Shown: positions 13,501-24,700 of the stretch, one piece after another
Layout of the letters: every line of letters begins with the position of its first letter
How positions within the stretch are numbered: the first letter of the stretch is position 1
Assembly (NCBI GenBank): GCA_010645155.1
Contig: CM021316.1
Coordinates: 4,656,644-4,720,643, forward strand
Length of the DNA: 64,000 nt
Source: Tigriopus japonicus
Lineage: Eukaryota > Arthropoda > Copepoda > Harpacticoida > Harpacticidae
Direction of reading: 5' to 3'
Made by a program: the position numbers and the translations under genes
Notes under the pieces: model-generated
What the model was told of the DNA's origin: nothing
The model's input: only the letters and a program-made list of their open reading frames with translations
The model's database searches: none

Positions 13501-14408
13501 TAGGCCAAGGGGCGAGGAGAGACTTTTTTGAGCAGAAAGGTGAGAGGCGAACATCCGGAGTGTTCTGCATCAACTGGCCATGGATGATTTGGGAACATTT
13601 GCAGCATCAAAGATTGCTACACAGGAACCACCTGGATTCTTCTTTTTGCCTTGCCACATTGCTCAAGTCCGGTTCAGGTACACACCTCAGTACACCAGGA
13701 TCTGGGCAGGGTTTTCTGGGAGAAGGATTCTTCACATATCTTCTTTTTTTTGACAATGTGGTGGTCCAGCAACTTGGCAATATCCTTAAGAGGGGTGCCC
13801 TTGCCCTATTTGACAACAATCAGACTCTTCTCGGTAACTCTGAGGCTTGTACCTTTACCCATTTACTTGTGGAACTAATATTTTGAAACGTGCTGGATAG
13901 GGAAAATTCATCATAAAGCATGAGCAAATTGTGGAAATGTGAGTCCGTGGAAATGTGAGCCAATGAATGCCATGCGCAAACGATCTTGCTACGAAAGCTT
14001 TAGCAAGTTATCCGGATTAGAGATGCTGAAATTGGCAAACAAACTGGTAGTTCTAATACGCAGTGTTTGTGTGCTTGAATAAACACTTTTCTGTTTGATT
14101 AACATTTGAATGAAAAACTTGTAATACTCAAAAAGCTGAAACTGTTTCTTGTGCTTCTTGGGGTAAAACATTAAAATGTTTCAACGTGTTTTGGAATATA
14201 CAAACGTACTAGATCAGACAATTTCAGCACCAATTTTCTCATTTTCCTTTAATTCCAGGGTGAATATCGACAATCTGGAGCAATGATCCACGTTCCACCG
14301 GCCAAGCTCCCCATTTGGATGTTGTCTGGCAAATATAGCGCCAAAGCTGAGCTCTGGGACGAGAAGGCTCACTTGGGATGTCTCAAACTGAACATCAAAT
14401 TGGAATAG
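7551..14408 (+). CDS. GM2A-like: GM2 ganglioside activator-like ML-domain lipid-transfer protein
   Basis: The CDS joins 7551-7730, 12028-12180, 12513-12665 and 14259-14408: 211 residues, all introns phase 0, donors gtgagt, gtaagt and gtaaag, acceptors ag. Residues 1-19 look like a signal peptide (MILLTTTTFFVLHAVFCDA). Residues 61-211 match the GM2-activator fold in order: a TWENCG start, a basic-hydrophobic strand, LPCHKRVGSCTY (family: IPC..YIGSCTF), QCPFNKGEY (family: HCPFKEGTY), LPIWMLSGKY (family: LPSWLTTGNY) and LGCLKL near the end. Human GM2A has 193 residues. The known family role is extracting and presenting glycolipids to lysosomal hydrolases, or carrying lipids in the secretory or lysosomal lumen; here that is inferred. 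Six mature cysteines are visible against eight in the vertebrate protein. Residues 20-60 resemble nothing I know. A 5'UTR acceptor precedes the ATG by 25 bases. Confidence 0.9.
7731..12027 (+). other. Intron 1 of the GM2A-like gene
   Basis: This 4.3-kb AT-rich intron has donor gtgagt and acceptor tttgtag. It contains a GATG/GAAG simple repeat at about 9479-9516 next to a GA-rich segment. No coding segment, RNA gene or clear transposon was recognised in the remainder. Confidence 0.75.
12238..12463. repeat. Palindromic MITE-like inverted repeat in intron 2 of the GM2A-like gene
   Basis: The left arm (from about 12238) and the reverse complement of the right arm (ending about 12463) share an interrupted match of about 27 bases containing ATGGAATA and ATTC.ACGTTCA. 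A second perfect 10-bp hairpin stem (CCAACTTGAA / TTCAAGTTGG) sits between them near 12284-12313. The near-repeat CTGATTAG/GTGATTAG flanks a slightly wider interval (left copy ends 12210, right copy near 12466), but the terminal bases do not pair cleanly. A small folded MITE is likely, of unknown family. Confidence 0.45.
13080..13886 (-). pseudogene. Tc1/mariner-type transposase remnant inside the GM2A-like gene
   Basis: Read on the minus strand from about 13862 downward, the frame starts MGKGTSLRVTEKSLIVVK, then a stop, then GKGTPLKDIAKLLDHH. This looks like a Tc1-family N-terminal helix-turn-helix. It continues, with frame changes, through RKPC.DPG, NPGGSCVAIFDAANVPKSS and RQERTKKHLKTRMN, then a stop, then VIFTKELKIALDGPHDRSKGW. 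The order resembles the DNA-binding half followed by the W.VIF(S/T)DE catalytic block of Tc1/mariner transposases. Several stops and frameshifts make it dead. It lies antisense in intron 3 of the GM2A-like gene (12666-14258). The long plus-strand open frames over 13067-13886 are shadows of this sequence. Terminal repeats were not identified. Confidence 0.62.
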
Positions 14409-14535
14409 GGACATAAATGATGACGAAACCCTATCCATCGTGTGAGCCATTAATGGAAAAAGCAAAGCACAGAGATAATTGAGGTTGCGTGTGTGTAATT
14501 AAATGTTCCGTGGCTTCTTGTCTTTGGCAAGGTTG

Positions 14536-14541
14536 AATAAA
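14536..14541 (+). terminator. Poly(A) signal AATAAA of the GM2A-like gene
   Basis: A canonical AATAAA lies about 128 bases after the GM2A-like stop codon. It is the first such hexamer on the plus strand after the stop. Confidence 0.6.
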
Positions 14542-16798
14542 AGGAGGGAAGAGGGATGTTTTACTATGGCACTGATTATTATACAGTAGAACCGATGGAA
14601 TTTGTTTGGGTTCATCACCATTTTTATCCGATATTTTTTGCACAATTGTGGCCACATCTGTATTTGCATACTTACGCAAAGTTGGACCACAAAAAGCGAT
14701 TTGGCTTCTTTTAACTCAATTGACCTTGTTCATATTTTATGACATAGATTTCAAATTTTCAACATACTTTATAAACACATTTTGGACCTATTCAGGCTCA
14801 AGTTTTAACCTCAAAAAATTGCACTTCAATTAGTTACTAGCTAATGTAGTGAGCAAAACTAAGCCATACATTGTGTAAGTGCTAAATTCGGCTAAATTAG
14901 AGCTATTACTGTCAATCAACCCCCTGTGATTGTTATCCAACACCTCATGGATCCAAGATAATAATGATATCTTAGCCAAAATGGACCCACTTGCAAAGAA
15001 AAGCAAGGTTTTTTGGGGGGTTTCCATTAGTAGGCTTGTTAATCCGAGTTGCAATTTGTTTTTAATCTGGTGCACCTTTTCCTGAGTTCACGAGTACTTT
15101 AAATAGGAACTTCGTCCTGTAGCAAATGTGACACAACCTTGAAGCACATATGCTTGCTTTGAAAATTTGTCCCTTTTTACTAAAAAAAAACAACTTTTAC
15201 TACTCGTTCTTTCCTTTTTTCCCGAAATCGCGTATCTTTACCACATTTAGCCACTTATTTTTTAACCTTATTTATGGCATATTTCGACAAAAACTTCAAC
15301 ATTATTTCAATCTCAAGTCGTCAACAACGCAACAGAAAGAAAAACAAAAAAGTGGAGACATTTTCTTGAATATTCGACAGTTTCGAATACGGTTTCTATT
15401 TTTTGATCTAAGATTAGCATTTGATGGAATGTTAGACTTTCAAAAAAAAATCAACAGTATTATCCACTTAGGCTGAATGACTTGGAGTGTTACATTCCCC
15501 CTCTTTCCCTTTTCCTCAAGTCAATGCTAGTGAAAACAAGCTTAAGCTTTTTCGGAGTCTAAAATCCCGCCTTGTAGTTCAAGATGACAAGTGCAAATTA
15601 ATGTCTTGTCACACGATGAAACATTGGAATGTTGTTGGAAAAGCGCTCAAGATAGTCGCTGGACTCTGAATGTTCAAAACATGTTGAAAAATTTGCACGA
15701 TTAAACCAATGTTAATCCAGGTGGAAACGCATTTTCCCAAGATCCAATAAATACCCTCTTCCCCATTTTTATGACAAATGAAACTGAATTTGAATCAATC
15801 AATAAATAAATACAAGCAATCATTCTCAAGTCGTCACAGTCACGCATGACGGATCGTTGATTGCCCTTGAACAATTAATGGTTTGCATCATTTTGCTTTC
15901 ATCTGCTTAGTTTGAAAGGTGATCTTTACTAAATCAAATTATAAACATAGTATCACTACTCCAAATTCCCCCGTTGTCATTATCGTAACAATGAACAATG
16001 AGCTCAACTGAAAATTCTGAAATCTGAACCACTGTTTAGCGGTAAGTCATGGTTGGAGCTCTTTGTCGATTTGGTAGTTGTTCATGCTCACGTAACATGT
16101 CGTGGTGGCAAGATCTGCTGCTTTGGGCCATTGGACCTAGGAGGCACTCACCAACAAAGCCATCCAAAATGAGTTGTTACTCGAGCTCTCACACATATTT
16201 ATTTACCCATTCGCTCACCCACTCGATAGACCGAACCAGCCAAGTTCTAGTGGTAGTGGCACATACAGTGTATTGGACGAAAAGTGTATTGAAGAAAAAA
16301 AAAGAGTTGCCTTTTTTTGCCAACCGACTACGCGATGAATGGATGGTGCTTGGGCTACTCAATTTGTACAGGGTGAACCAAATTTGAATGAGGTCTTCTT
16401 GTTAAAATAAACATTTATGATAAACGATTTTTGTGATAAGATCTCAATAAATATAGAGATCAATATGTTAGATTAGATATAAAGCCTCTTCCGATTGCTT
16501 TTTTTTGTCTTTGAGGGCAACATTGTTTATTCGTCATCTTAATCATGTTACTGGAACGCGGTGAACGATCCTTTGGGATGGATCGCTGTTTTGGATAACC
16601 CTGTAGTACAGATTGGATCCGCTGGAAGGAGAGCGGATAACGACGGCGACGACGAGAGCCAGTCCAGTCTCCGGAATAATGCTTGATGGGATGGCGATCA
16701 TGATGATGGTGTGGCGAATGGTTTGAGACCATGCCTAAAATACCGCCATTCATTATGAGAAAAACAAGAGCTCACTGCAAACACGGATCAGAGAAAGG
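14542..16798. other. Intergenic region between the GM2A-like and Cys-rich genes
   Basis: AT-rich sequence with no recognised gene. The last few hundred bases should include the promoter of the Cys-rich gene, but no convincing TATA or initiator could be assigned. Confidence 0.5.
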
Positions 16799-18442
16799 AT
16801 GTGTTTGCCACCAACCATCATGAGCAAGGCCCTCCATGTTCTTGTCCAAGTCACATGTGTGATCTGGATCATGGAACCCTTTACTATCAACGCAAGTCGC
16901 GATTTGAACGAAATCGTTCTTTTGGGAACCGAGCGACCACTCACCGGGACCGACAGAATTGCCATCCTCCGAACAACGGGATCGTTTCTGCGGTATTCCC
17001 TTATATCCTCTGGAGAAGTGTGCGTGTTAAAAAAGTTCACTCAAGTGAAACCGGTCCATCGCTGCGAGGATATTCCGAGACAAGTGTGTCGTGACGAGTA
17101 TGTCCTCCTTCGCAAAAGAATCGTCGAGAATTGCACTGAGAGCGACGAGTTTTGCGAGGCCTTCCATCGGACACAGAGACTCAACAATGAGATCGTGGTG
17201 TGTGAGCCCGAATTCAAAGTCGATTGTTCAAATGCCGAAGGGAGTAGCCCCAATAAGCACGCCTTTGAGAGCAACGCTGACCGCAGGGGAGATTCCGAGA
17301 GCTGTGAGGATTGCCCTCTCATTTGTCATCAGAGACGAATTGCCTTTTGCAAAAGTATTCCCCAAAAGGTGACTCTGACCGAGCGAAAGCAACGATGTCA
17401 CGGTCGGATGGGTGAGGCATTCCAAACGACTAAACTGTGCTTCACTTTCGAGGATGGCACTGGCCACTGCAAATCGTTTCGAAGTCCTCGGGAGATGCTT
17501 CGCGATTGTAAGCAAATCGAGGAGATGAAAGTCATCAACAACGAAGTGAGCAGTGCTCCCAAGTTGCAATGCCAGGAGAAGATTGCGGACGAAGATTATT
17601 GTCATCCATCTCATTGCCGAGTGGTCACGAACAAGACTCGCTGTGTTACGGACAGCCTCCCCAAAATGGTCCAACTCAAAGAGATTGTGTGTGAGAAATG
17701 CGTGGAAGGTCGAGTCAAATTGCGACCCGTGGTCGAAACCCGACGAGTGTGTCGCGATAAAGTGGAACACATTTGTGTGGATGTCGAAGAGGAGGACGTC
17801 ACATGGAGAAAGTGGTGTCGAGCCTTGGAGGACACTTTGCCAGAAGAGTCTCGAGCCTCATCGGCCTCGTATCAGATTGAAATTGCGCCCGGTTTGTGGC
17901 TAACGACCAAAAATCGAACCGAGGCCACGTTCTACCTACGACAACAGGCTCAATTGGAAGAAACGTACAGCTTCACGACAGAACAAAGCGTTCCATTTAC
18001 CCAATCCTCACCGTCGTCACCATCATCATCATCTTCAACATCACCGTCTCCACCATCGATTACAACGCATCCTTCGTTGTTGGCCAGTCAGGTGAACGAT
18101 CTTTCTCCGCGGAGCATTTCTGACGAGAACGAGGATCATTTGGAGACAAATGATGATCCTAATGAGATGAGACAGAACAATTTCGAGAACAAATCGAAAG
18201 CCGAGTCCACAAAAACACCGATGTTTGAGGGTGAATATGAACGAGCCATCGCAAGTACTTCTGGTAAGCCGACTTCTGACCAGGAAGATTCCACGGAAAA
18301 GCGGCAAAAAATCGAACGAGGTGAAGTTAATGAAGAGAAAACGGAGAAGCAGAAACGAGTAGAGATGTTGAAGAATAGGTTCTCATCTTGCTTTAGAAAT
18401 CCGAGAGATTGTCGACTCTCCTTCGGAAAAAGGAAACGGTAA
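16799..18442 (+). CDS. Intronless Cys-rich predicted secreted protein, family unknown
   Basis: One uninterrupted 547-codon frame; the ATG at 16820 (540 residues) is an equally good start. A hydrophobic leader (residues about 10-30, LHVLVQVTCVIWIMEPF) suggests secretion. Residues about 75-345 carry many cysteines in recurring patterns such as CEDIPRQVC, CEDCPLICHQRR, CEKC and VCRDKVEHICVD, resembling the C-x(3-5)-P-x(2-3)-C type repeats of arthropod extracellular proteins. A Ser/Pro/Thr-rich low-complexity linker (about residues 400-420) and a charged C-terminal tail rich in E, K and R follow. No enzymatic motif was recognised. Codon structure is convincing for coding; the antisense frame at 17228-17770 is a shadow. 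It converges tail-to-tail on ST13, with stop codons about 350 bases apart. Function is unknown. Confidence 0.8.
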   Translation: MCLPPTIMSKALHVLVQVTCVIWIMEPFTINASRDLNEIVLLGTERPLTGTDRIAILRTTGSFLRYSLISSGEVCVLKKFTQVKPVHRCEDIPRQVCRDEYVLLRKRIVENCTESDEFCEAFHRTQRLNNEIVVCEPEFKVDCSNAEGSSPNKHAFESNADRRGDSESCEDCPLICHQRRIAFCKSIPQKVTLTERKQRCHGRMGEAFQTTKLCFTFEDGTGHCKSFRSPREMLRDCKQIEEMKVINNEVSSAPKLQCQEKIADEDYCHPSHCRVVTNKTRCVTDSLPKMVQLKEIVCEKCVEGRVKLRPVVETRRVCRDKVEHICVDVEEEDVTWRKWCRALEDTLPEESRASSASYQIEIAPGLWLTTKNRTEATFYLRQQAQLEETYSFTTEQSVPFTQSSPSSPSSSSSTSPSPPSITTHPSLLASQVNDLSPRSISDENEDHLETNDDPNEMRQNNFENKSKAESTKTPMFEGEYERAIASTSGKPTSDQEDSTEKRQKIERGEVNEEKTEKQKRVEMLKNRFSSCFRNPRDCRLSFGKRKR

Positions 18443-18557
18443 TACTCGGCTTGAGAGGTGTGGAATGTCAAAAAAACTAGGGCGTGAGTCTCGAAAGAAA
18501 AACATCAAAACTGCAGCTTGGTATTGCTTTCTACATTTTTACAATAACGATAGTAAT

Positions 18558-18563
18558 AATAAA
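18558..18563 (+). terminator. Poly(A) signal of the Cys-rich gene
   Basis: AATAAA lies 116 bases after the stop codon on the plus strand, within the short convergent spacer shared with ST13. Confidence 0.55.
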
Positions 18564-18613
18564 GAAACCCCAGAACAAAATGAGTTGTTTGCTAACCCAC
18601 AAAGATTGATTCA

Positions 18614-18619
18614 TTTATT
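18614..18619 (-). terminator. Poly(A) signal of ST13 (minus strand)
   Basis: TTTATT on the plus strand reads AATAAA on the minus strand, 173 bases past the ST13 stop. It lies about 50 bases beyond the oppositely oriented AATAAA of the neighbour, so the two transcripts probably end in overlapping 3' sequence. Confidence 0.5.
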
Positions 18620-18791
18620 GAGAAGCAAAATTAAACACGACGTCATTCCAAATCCCTTATAAGATGTGCACATATTGCAGGAACGCATTTGATCCGTCAC
18701 ACCTCTTCGAAATATTCGGAGCAAAGACTAGGATTTACAGGTGGACTGGGTTGGCCAATTAAACGAATTAATCGCTAGCTTGTCCGGGTAT

Positions 18792-21700
18792 CTAGTCCAA
18801 GTCATCGGTAGCAGAAGGAGGTTTGGGAGTAGTATTAGCACCACCACTTGATGGTGGGGTGCCAGGGGCACCTGCTCCAAATCCACCCATTCCCCCGGGC
18901 ATACCACCCATTCCCCCGGGCATTCCACCCATTCCCCCGGGCATACCACCCATTCCGGGGATCCCACCTCCCATTCCTTTAGCCATCTTTTCAATGAGTT
19001 TCATAATACGAGGGTTGTTCTGGTACTTCATGATGTTGGCGGGATTGCTCATGATATCTTGGAACGCTGCCGCTACTTCTGGGTCCGACAAAGCACCCAT
19101 AAGTTCAGGATCATTCAAAAGATCTCCCAACCCTCCGGGTAATCCAGCACCACCGGCTCCGGGCATTCCACCAGGCATTCCACTGGCAGTTCCTCCGGAA
19201 GCAGCCTCTTTCGCAGCCTTTTCCCGAGCTTCCTGAGCCTTTCGGAGTCGCTCCTTTTTCGCTTTGATTTCTCGTTCTTCATTTCGTCTGGCCTTTTTCC
19301 TCTCGTGATCTTCCAATTTCTTGGCCTGAAACACAAAAAGAGCTCGTAAAAACCATTTGTCAAAATGTGCGTTCTTGAAATATGTACAATGACGCGCGAC
19401 TTAGGCTTAAGAAAAATTCTATCGCCGTCGCCCCATTCTGCCCATCCATAATTCGACCTTTTCGCATGAACGCATCCAAGAATTCTTGAAGCGAATCCTA
19501 ATGTGACGTATGGCCGAGGAAGTTTAAATTCTTAATGTGAGACTACTCGGTAAAATGAAAAAAATCGGCAAGTCCGCTCTTGGGATTGGATCAGGTAAAT
19601 TGGGTCCACTTCATACGAAATTACTGAACTCTCACAAGACGTGCAGGTGAACCTAGGCCAAGTAGTGCTTTATTTTGCTTCAATACGTGCACAACACCTG
19701 TCCATTACTGTGGGGAACGACCGAACTACTCGTACATTGAGAGGTAAGCCAGTGAGAACTGTCAGGCCCTCTCGAAAATTTGGGATTTGCTTCGAAACTG
19801 ACCAGCAAAGGAGCTCCCTAATGGAAATGCCAGCCTTGCTGAAACAGAAATGGGCGCATGGCTTCAACGCATTCAAAGGTGTTTCTTATTTAAGTTGATT
19901 TAGTCTTTTGGAAGCAACATTTTTCACCCACCACCTCAAGGGTCCACCTCATTTGAAGAAATAATAGAACGAGTCTCATAGACTTAAGTGAAACTGGCCG
20001 GAAAGTCCATCGGTTTGCAAAGGCGTTTCAAGCAATCCATCCCAATTGAAAAGTGATTGTTGTATCTTTCAGACACTGAAAAATTCATTCGGGGTTCGCT
20101 CGGACTAGAAGCATTCAAGGGAATGACAAAGGCGAGCGTACTTGGAAGTCAGTTTTGTACACATTTGGGAAGGATGCCGCTAAAACCCTGACATGTATTG
20201 TTGTCCAGTCAGATGCATCTTGAAAGCTCATATCTATTTCACTTAGAAAGTATCAAGCACTCTTTGTACTGCTTCGGGTAACAAACTCTAAGACGAGGAT
20301 GCGAGCATTTCCAGGAGCCAAACAAGTAGGCAACATGCCAAATTTCACACGCGCGGGAATTTCATTTCGCTTTACCTCGGTAAAAGTCTGAAGAGTCGCT
20401 CGGTCTTTCATCGCGAAACAGGCGTAATTCTAGAGCAAAACACTCGATGCAATGACTGCCATCGCGTTAAGGCCGGTGTGTTCCCTCAAGACCGGCCCAC
20501 GAAAAGTCGTGATTTCGCTTGGCATAGGAAAGACACCTTTATCATCATTTGGGGTCTGGATCGCCTAGCGATTGGGTTTGGCCAAACATTGCCCTTCATC
20601 AATCCGTTGGCCGTCCGATTTTGCCTCCAGGATCCCAGTCGGGAGAGGAATCTAGGGTTGTGCCAAGGTGATGGCGACAACATCAACAAAAACAGCAGCG
20701 AAATCAGGAGCGCCACCTTGGCATTCAACATGGCGAAGAGGCGTAGGCATCATAATTGGCGTACTCGTGGTGATTCTCGTGTGCACACCCAATGCCAGTG
20801 CTAAATTTCCCAAGACAGGTGAGCCCAAGAGGAGTCAATCATCATCAAAAGGAATGGATCGTGCAAAATGCGTCCTAGTTGTCATGAGACCCCTTTGCTT
20901 TAAAACTTCGTTTGTTTTTACGCCCGTTCTTTTGCGGTCTGTCGAACTTCGTATGTGATTTTGAACACAAGCATTTTTACATTACAGATTGCAAACATTT
21001 GGGACCAGGGGCATGTAGAGGTCAAGGCTGGAGCGATGGAAAGTGGCCTATTGAAGTGGGAGACAAAACTCTGGAACAGTGTTGCCAGTCTTGTACCAAG
21101 ACCAAGGGCTGCACCAGTTTTCATTTAACCAAGGCCACTGGAAGCACCTCCTCTCGTCTTTGCTATTTGTTTGGTCATTCGACTGTGTCCCCAGCTCAAG
21201 CCCTTGGGGGCGATTGCTACGTTCTTCCAGGCCGCAGTACGTATGACAAAGTTTTTTTTTGAGATGATCCCCCTTCCCTTTATTTGATTCAGCGTGATCT
21301 AGCAAACCCTAGATTTTGATGGCAAAGTTGCTTTAGGCATGACTTGAGTAGGCTTGGGATCTCGTTCGAGATGCAATAGGATAGCCAGCCTGTTAATGTA
21401 GTTGGCCTGCGTGAACAACGAAAAGTTCTGGCAAAAACGGCCTCGGTAACTGTCTATTGGTCATGCTTTTTGAAAATCGTTCCTTCAATCCCCCTTGACA
21501 ACAAAACTGTAGCCCGATTTAACTCGACCAGACCATCGAATTAGAAAACCTATCGTTCCTCGGTTCCTGTCCTCCAAATGGGAGCAAACACATGAAAACA
21601 TTTTGACAAGGCATTTATCATCATTAGACTAGTGTGAGAGAGTCTACTAAATTCCTTCGAGCAATAAGCTCGTCAATTTGCGATCTCACACCTGAAGGGT

Positions 21701-24700
21701 CCAAAAAAGTGAACGTTCCTATTTTGATACTCCGGCCCACTTCGGAAGACATGCATGTCTACGCTAGAACTCGAGCCATGTTTTTCCCCCCCAACAATTT
21801 TGGGAAGGCAGAAGAAATCTCGTGCAAGATCTGTCATTGCTCTTTTGATTGGGATAGTACAGAAGGTATGCATATTGAAACTCTATCTGGCCCCAAGTGT
21901 GTGGCTCATCTTATGACATTAACGATCGTTGGGCAGAAATCCAGGTGCGTGTGCTTACCTACTTTACCCACGACTACTTTCTTGGCTAATGCCTCGAAGA
22001 TCTAATGGCTTTGTTCAAGCGAAACATGAATTATGGGCTTACAAGTTCGAGTACGTCGTTCCAATCTCTACTCTTTCTGGTCGATTTCCAAATCACAATC
22101 AGAAAAGTCATTTACCACAAGGGGGTTACAAAGTCAAGTGTTTTGAGATTGGAACTGTTGTTTTCGTTCCAACCCAAGAGTTACTTACTCTCACTTCTTC
22201 TCACGTGAAATGAAAAGGCAATTCAAAGAGTGTCATAATAGAGGAGTTGGACGCCATGAAATAATGCCAAAGAAGGCTTGATTGCCAAGGTTCAAAAGCG
22301 CTTTTCAACTCAGGTATGCCTCGTTTATCCCTTGACAGCGACAAAGACATTCAAAAAATCGCGTGAAAGACATAGAGAAAGCTCACGAAAGGTAACAGGT
22401 GAGATCACGTCCAGCAGCTACAGGATGGATGATATTTAGCTCAATATTTCAAATATTGAAGGACGTCTCACCCCCGTTCAGTACGAAAGCATGGGAATAT
22501 CACTCAATCGTTAAACAAATTGGCAAGGCGACCAACGCGATGGCGAGCATCATTAAGAACAAGATGAATTTTGAGATAAGGTGCGTGCGTTCCTCCTCAC
22601 ACAGAAGTAGCCATCGGCGCGCCCTTCGTAGCCCCACTTCCCCTTTTTTTAAAGCATTCGTCATTGGGTTTCATCTTTATTTTCGCCTAATGATGCAAAA
22701 CCTGATCATCGGGCGAGAGTAGGCAAAGAAGCAGGAGGGCAGCAATATTTTCTCCGGTAAAAAAAGCTTGCTCAGTTCACAATGGGGAGGTTTATTCACG
22801 CCCTCGGTCGGTCACACGCTCGCTCGCTCCAAGCAAATATGAATCGAGCTGATGCTTTCTTTCACAATTCCTGGGGGATTTATTTGCAGATGATCCCAAG
22901 AGTCGAAACGGGGAACACGACGATGAAGATGACGAAGAGGATGGTCCTTCCGAGGAACAATGCAAGAAGTTCGTCAATAAAGGATGCCCTTCTTCATCCT
23001 CCGAGAAGACTTCGAAGACATCAACAAAAAATCAGCCCAAATCTCCAAAGAAAGGTACAGAGCTCATTGTTTTCGTTCAAATAGGAAACCTGATTTACGA
23101 GTTCGACGACTTTGAAAGCTCATTGTCAACACAAAACTAGTGAATAGCAAAGCTTTCCATGACTTACCTTTTTCAGATGGAAATGACAAAATTGAGGAGA
23201 GAATCCAGGAAAACGAGACCAAGAAAAAACAAAATGGAAAAGACTCGAAGAAGCAACAAGAACACAAACCCTTAAACGTGGCAAAAACTGAAGGTGGCAA
23301 AAAGAAAGAAGAAAAACCTACGGATACTAAATCAAAACCATCAAATACTAAGGAAAAAGCGAAGCAAAAAGAATCTCCGACTCCTAAGGAAAAGCCACCT
23401 CAGAAGTCCAAGGAGAAAACCGCCCCGTCCGAACCGAAAGTTGCGAAAAAGGAGCAAAAGGTTGAAGACCCAAAGACTAATGAGAAACTCTCTAAGGAGT
23501 CAAACTCCAAGAAATCTTCAAATCCCACGGAGAAGTCAAAGAAGGCTAAAAAGCCAAAAAAAAAACTTAAAATCAATCTACCCAAAGCAGAAATCAAGTC
23601 CGTTCCTGATGTTCATAAAATTCGTAAAGTAAAGCCTCCACACACTTGTAAGTAGTTTGAACATTGTTGAAAGATGTTAATATGGGAGTTAGTAATGGAA
23701 GAAAAATGTTACTTTAGACAATGGGAAGCACTTAATTGGACTCGGGCACGGAGGCTGTCGTGGAGAAGACTGGAATGAAGCTCCTTGGCCCAAGTTTTTG
23801 GGCAGACAAACTTTGCACAGGTGTGCGTCTAAATGTTCTCAAGACCCTGATTGTACCGCGATTCATGTCTTACGAAAGGCAGGCAAGACGTACGAATGTT
23901 TGCACTTTGATGTGGATCATGACAAGATGGTGGTCGTTCGAGGCCTTGGTGGCAAATGTTTCAAACTGGATGACGAGGTGCCTGAGGAAGAAGATGATGT
24001 CGAGCCAGACCCCAATCCACCAGAGGAAGAAGAGGACGCCATTGATGTAGACGGGGACGAAATCATTCCCATCAGTAAGTTTCTCCACCTGGAAACGTAT
24101 TCGTGTTCGCCGGCTCACATTTTCATTGTATTCAATAGCCGCACCAGTTCAGCTCGTTCATTTGGGTCGTGGGCTTTGTCGCGGAAAAGGTTGGAGCAAT
24201 AAAATATGGCCTATCATAATTGCTCCAACAACTCAAATTGACTGCGCCAATAAATGCGCAATGAGAAAGGGCTGCACGGCTTTTGATATTAGTAAGAAGA
24301 AGAAGAGTAGGTTCCATTGCATGCTCTACGGGCATGTTCATGTGACACCAGCGTCGGGAGTGCCCGGGGAATGTTTCACTCTAAAATCACGACTAGAGAA
24401 GGCTCTAGGACGAATTGTTGAAGTCGACCAATTTGAAGAACAAGAGGAGATCGCCAAAAGCAAAGAAAAAAATGGAGGAGGTCAGTTAAAACATGGAGCA
24501 CAGTATGTTAAGAGTGTCGGCAAACACCCTTACTAAGCATTTTTTTCGGTACAGGACCTTACCCCTTCAGACACTTGGGAAAAGGGATGTGTCGAGGAAC
24601 AGATTGGACCACTAAGAAATGGCCAAAGCTCAGAGGACGCAGAACACTACAAGGATGTGCAGATGCTTGTGGAAATAATGGAGATTGCACAGCGTTTGAT

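Noticed and set aside
13067..13886. Plus-strand frames of 143 and 189 codons
   Set aside because: Antisense shadows of the mariner-type transposase remnant; the minus strand carries recognisable motifs.
17228..17770. 180-codon minus-strand frame
   Set aside because: Antisense of the Cys-rich coding region, with low-quality composition and no family resemblance.
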